NCBI RefSeq assembly: GCF_013201075.1
Contig: NZ_CP053708.1
Coordinates: 3,849,501-3,913,500 of the forward strand
Length of the DNA stretch: 64,000 nucleotides
Source: Lichenicola cladoniae
Lineage (GTDB): Bacteria; Pseudomonadota; Alphaproteobacteria; Acetobacterales; Acetobacteraceae
Direction of reading: 5' to 3'
Positions 56,876-64,000 of the stretch are shown here, piece after piece; within the stretch, counting starts at the first letter, position 1, and each line of letters starts with the position of its first letter. The notes beneath the pieces were generated by a model. The model saw only the letters and a program-made list of their open reading frames with translations. It was not told where the DNA came from and ran no database searches. Both the position numbers and the translations under genes were made by a program.

Positions 56876-57819
56876 CGGCCTGCCGTCACAGTATGAATCT
56901 GGAGGCGCTGTAGTAACGCCCGTAAAGATGAATCATCGTTTCCCATTTCTTCTTTTAGTAGAAGAAGAGCTGATCCAAGGCCAGCTCCACGTGGAGAAAC
57001 TTCATACTTCAACGACCCAGAGATTTGCTGACTTCGTATCTGTGATCGCAGATTTGCACGCTCAGCTATCTGTTCATATTTCTTTGCACGAACCGAATCA
57101 GCCGAGCGCTGAGCAAGTGCATCAGCTGACGCAGCAGTCCCACGATCTATTGCACGTAGTTTCTTCACCTCATTCAACTCTTGGAGCGCTTTCATTTCGC
57201 CCCACAGCGCGTCGGGCAAAGTGGCGATCGTCGCAAAGATTCGAATCTTCTCCGTATTAATTTTGAAAGCCTCTGCCCGTTCATTATCCCCAGCGAGTTC
57301 CATCCCATAAGATGTTCCATCAGTGATCAGCAGCAGCGTCCCACCAAATAATCCAAGCGCTGCAAGGACACCCAATCCCGTCGGGATCAGTGCAAGCGAC
57401 AGACCCACGCAGACAACGTCGAGCGCTACGCCAAGGCCATCGTCGCGATGGGACGTCGCCATTCGTCCGACGACGCGGTTCACGGCCTGCCCCACAGCCA
57501 TTTGTGCCTGCCCCTGAATGGTCAAGGCGCTTCCCTCTGCTGTCAGCGCACCCTTGATGAACTCCCTGGCCTCATTCCAGAAGCCGCTGGGAGGCTTTTT
57601 CGACACGACAACTGCCGCCGGAAGCCACTGGAAGACGATTATATCCCCAAAGTTCTCGCTATCGCGGCGCGGTGCCCGCAACGCGTAAATGTCGCCGTCG
57701 GCGGCCCAGACAATCCCGACATCAGGTCCGCATACCTTGTCAACGAACCTGGCAAGGCAAGTGCGCGCGTCGAACGCGGTACGGTAAGGGCCCCACTGTC
57801 GACTCAGCGGCAAAACCAA
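56872..57819 (-). CDS. Protein with central hydrophobic hairpin, possible membrane-active toxin or effector
   Basis: 315 residues from TTG 57819, with AGAAGGA six bases before it; the first in-frame ATG is over 100 codons later. N-terminal 90 residues look globular (CLARFVDKVCGPDVGIVWAADG). A central part has VALDVVCVGLSLALIPTGLGVLAALGLFGGTLLLI, which could be two closely spaced membrane helices, then the KINTEKIRIFATIATLPDALWG helix and a basic coiled-coil-like tail. No signal peptide. This resembles the body plan of type VI secretion or polymorphic-type pore effectors, but no match can be proved here. AT-richer than neighbours. Confidence 0.55.
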   Translation of the reverse strand: MVLPLSRQWGPYRTAFDARTCLARFVDKVCGPDVGIVWAADGDIYALRAPRRDSENFGDIIVFQWLPAAVVVSKKPPSGFWNEAREFIKGALTAEGSALTIQGQAQMAVGQAVNRVVGRMATSHRDDGLGVALDVVCVGLSLALIPTGLGVLAALGLFGGTLLLITDGTSYGMELAGDNERAEAFKINTEKIRIFATIATLPDALWGEMKALQELNEVKKLRAIDRGTAASADALAQRSADSVRAKKYEQIAERANLRSQIRSQQISGSLKYEVSPRGAGLGSALLLLKEEMGNDDSSLRALLQRLQIHTVTAGR

Positions 57820-57927
57820 GCGGATTCCTTCTCTGTTCGTATCGTTATGAAATGCTGACGCACGACGATGCGACCATGCGTGATCCCTGACAACTGTCGG
57901 CTTTACCGGGGTTGCTCCGCCCCATTG

Positions 57928-58482
57928 TCACCGCGCCGGTTCCGTCCAGTGCTCCTCGCACCGCGCCTCGTAGAGATCGTCGTCTCCCAATTCCAGCCGT
58001 TTGCCGGTCTCGGTTTTCTTGGCGGTCCACATCGCCAGCTGTTCGCAGATGTGGCAGCGGGCACGGAGGACGAGGTGCCGGTCGGCGCAGGCGGACAGGC
58101 GGGTGATGGTGTCGAACGGGCGGCGCAGGTAGTCGGTGTCCAGGCCGCCGACGGTCACCCGGGCGCCGGCGGCGACCGCACGCCCGATGTCGGCCACGAT
58201 ATCCCCGGCATAGTGGGGCGGGACCATGAACTGGACTTCGTCGATGACCAGCACGGTGCGGCCGGCGGCAGCGTCTGGCCAGTCGGCCACGGCGAGCGCC
58301 TCGACGCGGGTGCGGTCTCGGCTGGCGATGACCGCCGCTCCATCGCGGGTGTCGAAGGCGGGCTTCAGCACCAGGGCGTCGGGCCCGTGCGCGGCGGCCT
58401 GGGCGATCAGCGCGGCAGACTTGCCGGCGAACATCGGGCCGGTGATCAGCACCAGTTCGCCACGTCGTTCCTTCCCCGTCAT
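57928..58482 (-). CDS. tdk: Thymidine kinase
   Basis: 184 residues from ATG 58482; the longer frame upstream is unrelated. Type II TK layout: [17 protein letters not shown] (Walker A), [10 protein letters not shown] (Walker B), [11 protein letters not shown] and the zinc pair [10 protein letters not shown] with later cysteine. It phosphorylates thymidine in the salvage pathway. Many Alphaproteobacteria lack tdk, so its presence is of some interest. Divergent from trpS, with about 100 bases between starts. Confidence 0.9.
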   Translation of the reverse strand: MTGKERRGELVLITGPMFAGKSAALIAQAAAHGPDALVLKPAFDTRDGAAVIASRDRTRVEALAVADWPDAAAGRTVLVIDEVQFMVPPHYAGDIVADIGRAVAAGARVTVGGLDTDYLRRPFDTITRLSACADRHLVLRARCHICEQLAMWTAKKTETGKRLELGDDDLYEARCEEHWTEPAR

Positions 58483-58581
58483 CACCGCCCCCCCGTTCGT
58501 CCGGCCGGTTGCATAGCCGGTTCCGGACACACGCGCACGCCACGCTTGACCGCCCGGCCCGCATGGCCGGACAAGACGGGC

Positions 58582-59577
58582 ATGCAACGCATCTTTTCAG
58601 GCATCCAGCCGTCCGGCGTCCCTACGCTGGGCAATTATCTCGGCGCCATCCGCAACTGGGTGGCCCTGCAGCAGGGGCACGAGTGCCTCTACTGCCTGGT
58701 CGACCTGCACGCGATCACCACCTGGCAGGATCCGGCGCAGCTGCGCGAGCAGACCCGGACCCAGGCGGCGATCCTGCTGGCGGCCGGGATCGATGCGGAA
58801 ACCCACATCCTGTTCAACCAGTCGGCGGTCAGCGCGCATGCCCGGCTGGCCTGGATCTTCAACTGCGTCGCCCGGATCGGCTGGCTGAACCGGATGACCC
58901 AGTTCAAGGACAAGGCCGGCAAGGACCGCGAAGCGGTCTCGGCCGGGCTCTACGTCTATCCGAACCTGATGGCGGCGGACATTCTCGCCTACCACGCGAC
59001 ACGGGTGCCGGTGGGCGACGACCAGCGCCAGCACCTGGAGCTCGCCAACGACATCGCCCAGAAGTTCAACCACGATTACGGGGTGACGTTCTTCCCGGTC
59101 ATCGAGGCGCTGGTGCCGCCGGACGCCGCCCGGGTGATGAGCTTGCGCGACGGCACCAAGAAGATGTCGAAGTCCGATCCGTCCGACCAGAGCCGGATCA
59201 ACCTCACCGACGATGCGGACGCGATCGCACAGAAGATCCGCCGCGCCCGGACCGATGCCGAGCCCCTGCCCTCAGAGCCCGCCGGCCTCGCCGAACGTCC
59301 GGAGGCTCGCAATCTGGTGACGATCCTGGCAGCACTGTCCGACATGACGATCGAGGACACGCTGGCAGTGCATGGCGGACAGGGGTTCGGCACGTTCAAG
59401 GAAGCGCTGGCCGAGCGGATCGTGGCCACGGTTGGACCGATCGCCGGTGAAGCCCGTCGGCTGATGGATGACCCGGCGCATCTGGATGCCGTCCTGCGCC
59501 GAGGTGCGGCACGCGCCAACGCAATCGCCGAACCCATCGTGCGCGAGGCGGAACGGATCGTCGGCTTCCTGCCCTAG
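58582..59577 (+). CDS. trpS: Tryptophanyl-tRNA synthetase
   Basis: 331 residues from ATG 58582 ([12 protein letters not shown]). Class I motifs: [14 protein letters not shown] (HIGH equivalent) and GTKKMSKS (KMSKS loop); DLHAITTW and [12 protein letters not shown] are the TrpRS-specific ATP/Trp pocket segments. The longer frame upstream overlaps tdk antisense. Charges tRNA-Trp. Followed by yjbQ after 12 bases. Confidence 0.96.
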   Translation: MQRIFSGIQPSGVPTLGNYLGAIRNWVALQQGHECLYCLVDLHAITTWQDPAQLREQTRTQAAILLAAGIDAETHILFNQSAVSAHARLAWIFNCVARIGWLNRMTQFKDKAGKDREAVSAGLYVYPNLMAADILAYHATRVPVGDDQRQHLELANDIAQKFNHDYGVTFFPVIEALVPPDAARVMSLRDGTKKMSKSDPSDQSRINLTDDADAIAQKIRRARTDAEPLPSEPAGLAERPEARNLVTILAALSDMTIEDTLAVHGGQGFGTFKEALAERIVATVGPIAGEARRLMDDPAHLDAVLRRGAARANAIAEPIVREAERIVGFLP

Positions 59578-59589
59578 AGAGGTTGATCC

Positions 59590-60009
59590 ATGCGACAGGC
59601 ACTGCACGAGCTGACCATCGAAACCAGGGGCAAGGGACTGGTGATGATCACCCGTCCGGTGCTCGAGTGGGTGGCGGACCAGGGCATCGAGACCGGGCTG
59701 CTGACGCTGTGGTGTCGGCACACCTCGGCGTCGCTGACGGTGCAGGAGAATGCCGATCCGAGCGTGCGGACGGATATCGAGCGGTATTTCGAGCATATCG
59801 CACCGGAAGCGCCGGGCCGCTACGTGCATGACGACGAGGGCCCGGACGACATGCCGGCGCATCTGCGGACGATGCTGACCAATACCCAGCTGACCATACC
59901 GGTGGCCGACGGACAGCCGGTGCTGGGGATGTGGCAGGGGCTGTATCTGTTCGAGCACCGGCGCCGCCCGCATCGGAGGCAGGTCGTGCTGCATCTGCTG
60001 GGGGAGTAG
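59590..60009 (+). CDS. yjbQ: YjbQ family protein (UPF0047)
   Basis: 139 residues with GAGAGG seven bases before ATG. Hallmark segments: GLLTLWCRHTSASLTVQENADP with the conserved histidine, the DDMPAHLRTMLTN loop and GTWQGLYLFEHR equivalent LGMWQGLYLFEHRRRPHRR. Members have weak thiamine-phosphate synthase activity and are called secondary thiamine-phosphate synthase; true role uncertain. Confidence 0.93.
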   Translation: MRQALHELTIETRGKGLVMITRPVLEWVADQGIETGLLTLWCRHTSASLTVQENADPSVRTDIERYFEHIAPEAPGRYVHDDEGPDDMPAHLRTMLTNTQLTIPVADGQPVLGMWQGLYLFEHRRRPHRRQVVLHLLGE

Positions 60010-60015
60010 TTTCTT

Positions 60016-60035
60016 TTCAGCGCCCTGAGGCTGAA
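60016..60035 (+). terminator. Small hairpin after yjbQ
   Basis: Six-pair stem TTCAGC / GCTGAA with loop GCCCTGAG, six bases after the yjbQ stop. The T-rich stretch precedes rather than follows the stem on this strand, so terminator function is uncertain. Confidence 0.3.
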
Positions 60036-60128
60036 GGCATGCCAGACCACGGAACGGTCCGGAGCACGACACGCAACAACGCGATGACATCGTGATTGTC
60101 CAAAAAATCCACCCGCTCCGACATTACC

Positions 60129-60578
60129 CTAGCTCCGAACATAAACCAGTTCAGCGCCATACTCTTCCTTACCGGCAGCCCAGGAGATATCGACCCAGGC
60201 CTTGCCGCCTTCAATCAGGATCATCCTGCCACCGCCAATCTGCGTGCCATTCTTTTCGACCTTGTAGGCGAGTTCATGCGGAAGCGCCGGGTCGCTGGAA
60301 AATACGCTGAGTGTCAAACCAGGGGTAGGTTTTGTCCGATGAACGACCATCGGTTGTCCGTCGATGTGGCCAGTGACAACCTCACCGATCGAAGGAATTT
60401 CCCACCTGATCCTCCGGTCGGCCGTGATCGCCAGGACATAGGCTGGCGGCGCGCCGTCCGCTCCGGGACTGGACCTGGCCGGGGCAAGCTTCCAGGTTCC
60501 GGTCCATGGACTTTCCGTAGCGTGCGCCGCCATCGGATAGAAGGCGAGGATGGCGGCGGCAAATCTGAATTTCATCAT
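60129..60578 (-). CDS. Small exported protein of unknown function
   Basis: 149 residues. Signal peptide MMKFRFAAAILAFYPMAAHA|T. The mature part is beta-rich: WTGTWKLAPARSS, YVLAITADRRIRWEIP and LAYKVEKNGTQIGGGRMI. The layout is typical of small periplasmic lipocalin-like or DUF proteins, but I do not recognise the family. No obvious ribosome site. Confidence 0.6.
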   Translation of the reverse strand: MMKFRFAAAILAFYPMAAHATESPWTGTWKLAPARSSPGADGAPPAYVLAITADRRIRWEIPSIGEVVTGHIDGQPMVVHRTKPTPGLTLSVFSSDPALPHELAYKVEKNGTQIGGGRMILIEGGKAWVDISWAAGKEEYGAELVYVRS

Positions 60579-60934
60579 GGTGCCTGTGTTTCTTAATTAT
60601 CCTACCACCGGGACTCTACCGCGCCTGAGTCTTACGTTTCATTTCCGGAACGTGGCGGTTTCGTCAGATTCGGCATCTTTCCGGCCTGGCTTGCAATGTT
60701 AGGTTGAGTCGCCTGAAAAGACGGCCGATCAAAACTGGCGCATTGCCAGCCTCTCGGTCCGGAGCCGGAATCGTCGTTGCGCAGCCCGGCGGCAAGATCC
60801 CTTCAACCGCATTCCAGCGATTGCTACTCTGAAGCCAGCGGAAGGCCGACGCGGTCATCCACTTGATCACGCGCCCGACAAATCCCAGATCACCGCTCTA
60901 CGAAGGTTTGGCAGCCGCAAGAGGGGACCGTGCA
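60579..60934. other. Intergenic region between two small exported-protein genes
   Basis: 356 bases, divergent. A minus frame at 60664-60870 and a longer plus frame lack motifs. It probably holds promoters for both neighbours. Nothing else recognised. Confidence 0.35.
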
Positions 60935-61390
60935 ATGAGAATGGGATACGGGGTCATCCTGATCGCGCTTGCGGGATGCGCGGGCCCGACCGGACCGGTC
61001 GTCGGCGACTGGCGCGGTTACCAGTTGGGTTTAAGCGGCCTCAACGATCTCTCCACCCAATTGATCCTGGACGGGGAGCCAGATGCACGGTCAGGCATCT
61101 ACCATCTGGTCACGAGGGCAATGGAGCCCGGGCTGGTCGATGATCCGCGCTGGAACGTACGCTGGACCGACCACTGGGAACGGCGGGTACTGCAGGACGC
61201 GCAGGCGCAGAGTTATGTCGCGATCCATCTGTTCAATGCACCCAACGCGGAAACGCCTGACTATCTCCTGACCGCGAATGGGCTGCTGGTACCGGTGCCG
61301 AACACGAAGCATCCGGACGTGTCTCCGGAGGCCCTGAAAGTCGCGTTGGTGCCGCTGCCTCGCACATCCTGGGGTTACGGGCGGCCATAG
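60935..61390 (+). CDS. Small lipoprotein of unknown function
   Basis: 151 residues from ATG 60935, after GAGGGGA; the longer frame puts the signal sequence inside. Lipobox LAGC in MRMGYGVILIALAGCAG. Mature part has VVGDWRGYQLGLSGLNDLS and a C-terminal proline-rich region (NTKHPDVSPEALKVALVPLP). No family recognised. It converges on the GH42 gene with about 70 bases between the stops. Confidence 0.6.
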   Translation: MRMGYGVILIALAGCAGPTGPVVGDWRGYQLGLSGLNDLSTQLILDGEPDARSGIYHLVTRAMEPGLVDDPRWNVRWTDHWERRVLQDAQAQSYVAIHLFNAPNAETPDYLLTANGLLVPVPNTKHPDVSPEALKVALVPLPRTSWGYGRP

Positions 61391-61462
61391 ATTGCCCAGC
61401 CACCGACGACCCAGGCCAAAGGCCGTGGCCACGCGCGCCACGGAGCCTGAAGAACTTTTCGA

Positions 61463-63421
61463 TCAGACCGCTACACGCCAGCATGCGAAATCCTGCGGTT
61501 CCACGACCGGGTGTCCCATGACCAGGGTCCGCACGAGATGGTCCGGCAGCGTCCAGGGCTCCGGTCCGTAGTTAAAGGCGAAGCAGAGCTCGCCGCGATG
61601 CCTCAGTCTCACGCCGGCCGGCAACTCGGTCAAACCCAGGCCCCCCGCCGGGAGAACATGCCGCAATGCAGCTTCCAGCAGAGCTGCGTCGGGCCAGCAG
61701 GCAAGATAGACATATCGGCCGCCCTCGACCACGGCAGGCGACCCGTCGTGGAACCGCGCTGTAACGTCAGCATCGGTTTCGATCCACTCCCGCCAGCGGA
61801 TCGCACGACCTGCGAACTTGCCGGTCACCGGGTGCGACAGGCCTGGTCGCAGGGAGCCGACGTCGACCACCTGCATCGGCAGCATCGATCGTAACGGACC
61901 CGGTGGCAGTCCGTCCGGAATGGAGAAGTCGACGCTTCTGGAACCGGTACGCGGTCCGATCAGGACGGTTGCCTCGGTGGCGGAGAGTGCGGCGAGGCCG
62001 GCTTCCGACAGATGCGGCAGGGTCGGCGCCAGCACGGTACGGTATCCGGCCAGCGATGCTCCGGATGCCACTATATCGACGTCCTGACCGAGCCGCCGCG
62101 CCATCTCGTACCAGCGGAAGCACATCTCGATATAATTGAAATCCTTGCCCTGCGGCTGGATGTCCAGCATCCAGGCCGCCTCGTAATCGAACACCAGGGC
62201 AACCGGTGCCTGCGTGCTTGCCGGCAGGGTGCCGGCGCTTCGAAGTTCGGCCGCGACCTGGAGCGCCTCCTTGCCCCCCGCCGACACCGAGCGGTTAGGC
62301 CGATGCAGGCCGGCATGCATCTGCTCCTGTGCGAACGGGCATTGCCGCCAGCGGAAATAGCTCACCACCTCGGCACCGTGCGCAAATGCCTCCCAGGTCC
62401 ACAGCCGCACCATTCCGGGCTTCGGCACCGGGTTCCAGTCCGCCCAGTTCACCGGTCCGGGCTGCTGCTCCATGATCCAGAACCGTCCGCGTCCGATGCC
62501 CCGATACAGATCGTGGTGGAAGGCCGCCATGTCGGGATGGCCTGTCTCGATGAAGGGTGCACGTTCCGCATCCCCGAACGGGAACTGGTCGGTGAAACCC
62601 AGCGGGTATGAGTCCCAGGTCGCGAAATCGAGTTCCTCGCCCACCGCATGATGATCGAAACCGGTAAACCGGCCCATGAAGTTGTGGGTCACGAACCGGC
62701 CCGGCGAATGGGCGCGCAGGATGTCCGCCTGCATCCGGCAATAGGCCCGCACCTGGTCGGAGGAGAACCGCCGGAAATCCATCCGCGCCGCCGGCGCAGT
62801 TTCCGTGACCGCGCCGACCGGCAGCGACACCTCGGCGAAGGAACGCAATTCCGCCGACCAGAACACCGTGCCCCAGGCCTCGTTGAGCCGCCCGATGCTT
62901 CCATAGCGGCGCCCGAGCCAGGCCTGGAATGCGCGCAGATCCTCCGGTCCGTAGGACAATACCGTGTCGTGGCAGCCGAACTCGTTGTCGATCTGCCAGC
63001 CGGCGACGGCCTGGTTGTCGCCGTAGCGCCCGGCGACCGCCTCCGTGATGCGGCGGCTCTCGCGGATCCAGGCCTCCGACGAGAAACCGGTATGGCGGCG
63101 GGACCCGAAGCCGCGCGTCCGGCCGTTCTCATCAGTCGGCAGGATGCTGGGCTCGCGATCGATCAGCCATTTCGGGGGGGTGGCGGTCGGCGTACACATC
63201 ACCACCCTCAATCCGGCGCCGCCCAGCACGCCGATCGCCCGGTCGAGCCAGGCCCAGTCGAAGCGTCCTGGTTCGGGTTCGATCCTGCTCCAGGCGAACT
63301 CGGCGATCCGCACGTAGGTAATACCGGCGGCGCGCATCGCGGTCGCATCGTCCGCCCACCAATCCTCTGGCCAGTGCTCGGGATAGTAGCAGACGCCCAG
63401 CATCGCATTAGTGTCAGTCAA
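61463..63421 (-). CDS. Beta-galactosidase, glycoside hydrolase family 42
   Basis: 652 residues from a TTG at 63421, which has GGAG about ten bases upstream and overlaps the alpha-galactosidase stop; ATG at 63403 (MLGVCYYPEHWPEDWW) is the alternative. N-terminal TIM barrel with acid/base E147 in WQIDNEFGC and nucleophile E318 in WIMEQQPGPVNW, then the GH42 trimerisation and C-terminal beta domains. Cleaves beta-galactosides in the cytosol (no signal peptide). Forms a galactoside unit with the overlapping GH36 gene. Confidence 0.94.
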   Translation of the reverse strand: MTDTNAMLGVCYYPEHWPEDWWADDATAMRAAGITYVRIAEFAWSRIEPEPGRFDWAWLDRAIGVLGGAGLRVVMCTPTATPPKWLIDREPSILPTDENGRTRGFGSRRHTGFSSEAWIRESRRITEAVAGRYGDNQAVAGWQIDNEFGCHDTVLSYGPEDLRAFQAWLGRRYGSIGRLNEAWGTVFWSAELRSFAEVSLPVGAVTETAPAARMDFRRFSSDQVRAYCRMQADILRAHSPGRFVTHNFMGRFTGFDHHAVGEELDFATWDSYPLGFTDQFPFGDAERAPFIETGHPDMAAFHHDLYRGIGRGRFWIMEQQPGPVNWADWNPVPKPGMVRLWTWEAFAHGAEVVSYFRWRQCPFAQEQMHAGLHRPNRSVSAGGKEALQVAAELRSAGTLPASTQAPVALVFDYEAAWMLDIQPQGKDFNYIEMCFRWYEMARRLGQDVDIVASGASLAGYRTVLAPTLPHLSEAGLAALSATEATVLIGPRTGSRSVDFSIPDGLPPGPLRSMLPMQVVDVGSLRPGLSHPVTGKFAGRAIRWREWIETDADVTARFHDGSPAVVEGGRYVYLACWPDAALLEAALRHVLPAGGLGLTELPAGVRLRHRGELCFAFNYGPEPWTLPDHLVRTLVMGHPVVEPQDFACWRVAV

Positions 63422-64000
63422 GTGCGGTGAGCTCCAGAACCAGTGCGGTTTCGGGCTGCAATTCCGGCAGCGCGATTCCGGCCGTGGCGAGCAACGCGCC
63501 TGGAACCAGCAGCCCTTCCGCGAACAGCGAACGCTGCGACTCCGACAGCCGCGTATCCAGATGCTGCGGCGCCGGCAGTTGCACCCGATAGCCGATTGCC
63601 GGATCGAGACCGGGAAGTGTCAGCGGCGGCGCACGAAGCGGATCGGTGCGTTCCTGCGCCACCAGGTAGGCGGCGTGCCGTCGATCGGACGAGACCACGC
63701 CACGCAAAAGACGCGCCGCCTGCGTCGGACGTGCGAACAGGTTGCCGCCATGCAGGAGCGGGCGCAGTCGCTTGTGCAGCGCGATCCAGCCGGCGAGCAT
63801 CTCAAGTTCGTCCGGGTCCAGCGTGGTCGGGTCCAGCTCGACACCCATATGCCCGAACAATGCCACGGCCGCCCGGAACGCGAGCGTATGCCGTCGTCCG
63901 GTCTGATGGTTCGGCGACGCCGCGACATGCGCACCCATCAACTCCGGTGGCAGGAAACGCGAAAAACCGCGCTGGATCGACAGCCGTTCCAACGCGTCGG
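63414..64000 (-). CDS. Alpha-galactosidase GH36, C-terminal part (5' end outside window)
   Basis: The frame is open to the right-hand end of the window, so only the last about 195 residues are seen. The segment IQRGFSRFLPPELMGAHVA, PNHQTGRRHT and then the hydrophobic beta-sandwich C-terminal domain (RLLRGVVSSDRRHAAYLVAQ, PGLDPAIGYRVQLP) match the end of GH36 alpha-galactosidases. Catalytic residues lie upstream. Its stop overlaps the possible GH42 start, so the pair is likely one transcript for degrading galactosides. Confidence 0.85.
   Translation of the reverse strand, partial: DALERLSIQRGFSRFLPPELMGAHVAASPNHQTGRRHTLAFRAAVALFGHMGVELDPTTLDPDELEMLAGWIALHKRLRPLLHGGNLFARPTQAARLLRGVVSSDRRHAAYLVAQERTDPLRAPPLTLPGLDPAIGYRVQLPAPQHLDTRLSESQRSLFAEGLLVPGALLATAGIALPELQPETALVLELTALD

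Noticed and set aside
60664-60870. 68-codon minus-strand frame
   Set aside because: No ribosome site, no motif, and unusual composition; kept as intergenic.

Overview
The window is high-GC chromosomal DNA of an alphaproteobacterium. GcrA, EipB (DUF1849), YcjX/YcjF, the MreBCD-MrdA-RodA elongation genes and the layout of small exported proteins all fit Alphaproteobacteria. PoxB-type pyruvate oxidation, a polyol dehydrogenase with xylulokinase, and a WYL..YPDV-repeat glycosyltransferase suggest Rhodospirillales/Acetobacteraceae, but the family assignment is inference. I see no rRNA, tRNA, CRISPR array or intact insertion sequence.

Layout. 1-4 kb: the 3' end of a zinc alcohol dehydrogenase and a 1009-residue double glycosyltransferase. 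4-9.4 kb (minus): DUF3293 protein, RodA, a FAD/NAD(P)-binding protein, PoxB and the wreck of a class II fumarase. 9.7-12.2 kb (minus): YcjX-YcjF and a Pmp3-like protein. 12.7-15 kb: a GH3 beta-glucosidase lipoprotein (plus). 15-19.8 kb (minus): mreB-mreC-mreD-mrdA, so rodA is about 9.4 kb away from the rest of its usual operon. 20-31.7 kb: two glycine-zipper lipoproteins in tandem, a cation/proton antiporter, purD, xseA, a run of small envelope proteins, gcrA, rnd and aspS. 31.8-40.4 kb: eipB, an amino acid permease, a dihydroxyacetone-kinase-like protein, a DEAD-box helicase, an esterase, a ROK sugar kinase and tusA. 40.5-44.6 kb: the isoprenoid cluster xseB-ispA-dxs-tlyA. 44.9-50.9 kb: rlmN, a DUF2501 protein, polyol dehydrogenase plus xylulokinase, a TraT-like lipoprotein and a small disordered protein. 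50.9-54.5 kb: acyl-CoA dehydrogenase-like, PIG-L deacetylase, NodS-like methyltransferase and a converging family 2 glycosyltransferase. 54.7-64 kb: argG, an AT-richer two-gene island of unknown function, tdk, trpS, yjbQ, two small exported proteins, and a GH42 beta-galactosidase next to a GH36 alpha-galactosidase cut by the window end.

How the genes fit together. Most genes are housekeeping: cell-wall elongation, isoprenoid precursors, nucleotide and arginine synthesis, tRNA charging, and rRNA modification. Carbon use is shown by GH3, GH42, GH36, ROK kinase, polyol dehydrogenase, xylulokinase and PoxB. The two most interesting uncharacterised loci are the acyl-CoA dehydrogenase/PIG-L/NodS/GT2 group, which reads like a pathway that builds, deacetylates and N-methylates an amino-sugar conjugate, and the translationally coupled pair at 56.4-57.8 kb, which looks like a membrane-active toxin with a four-helix partner.
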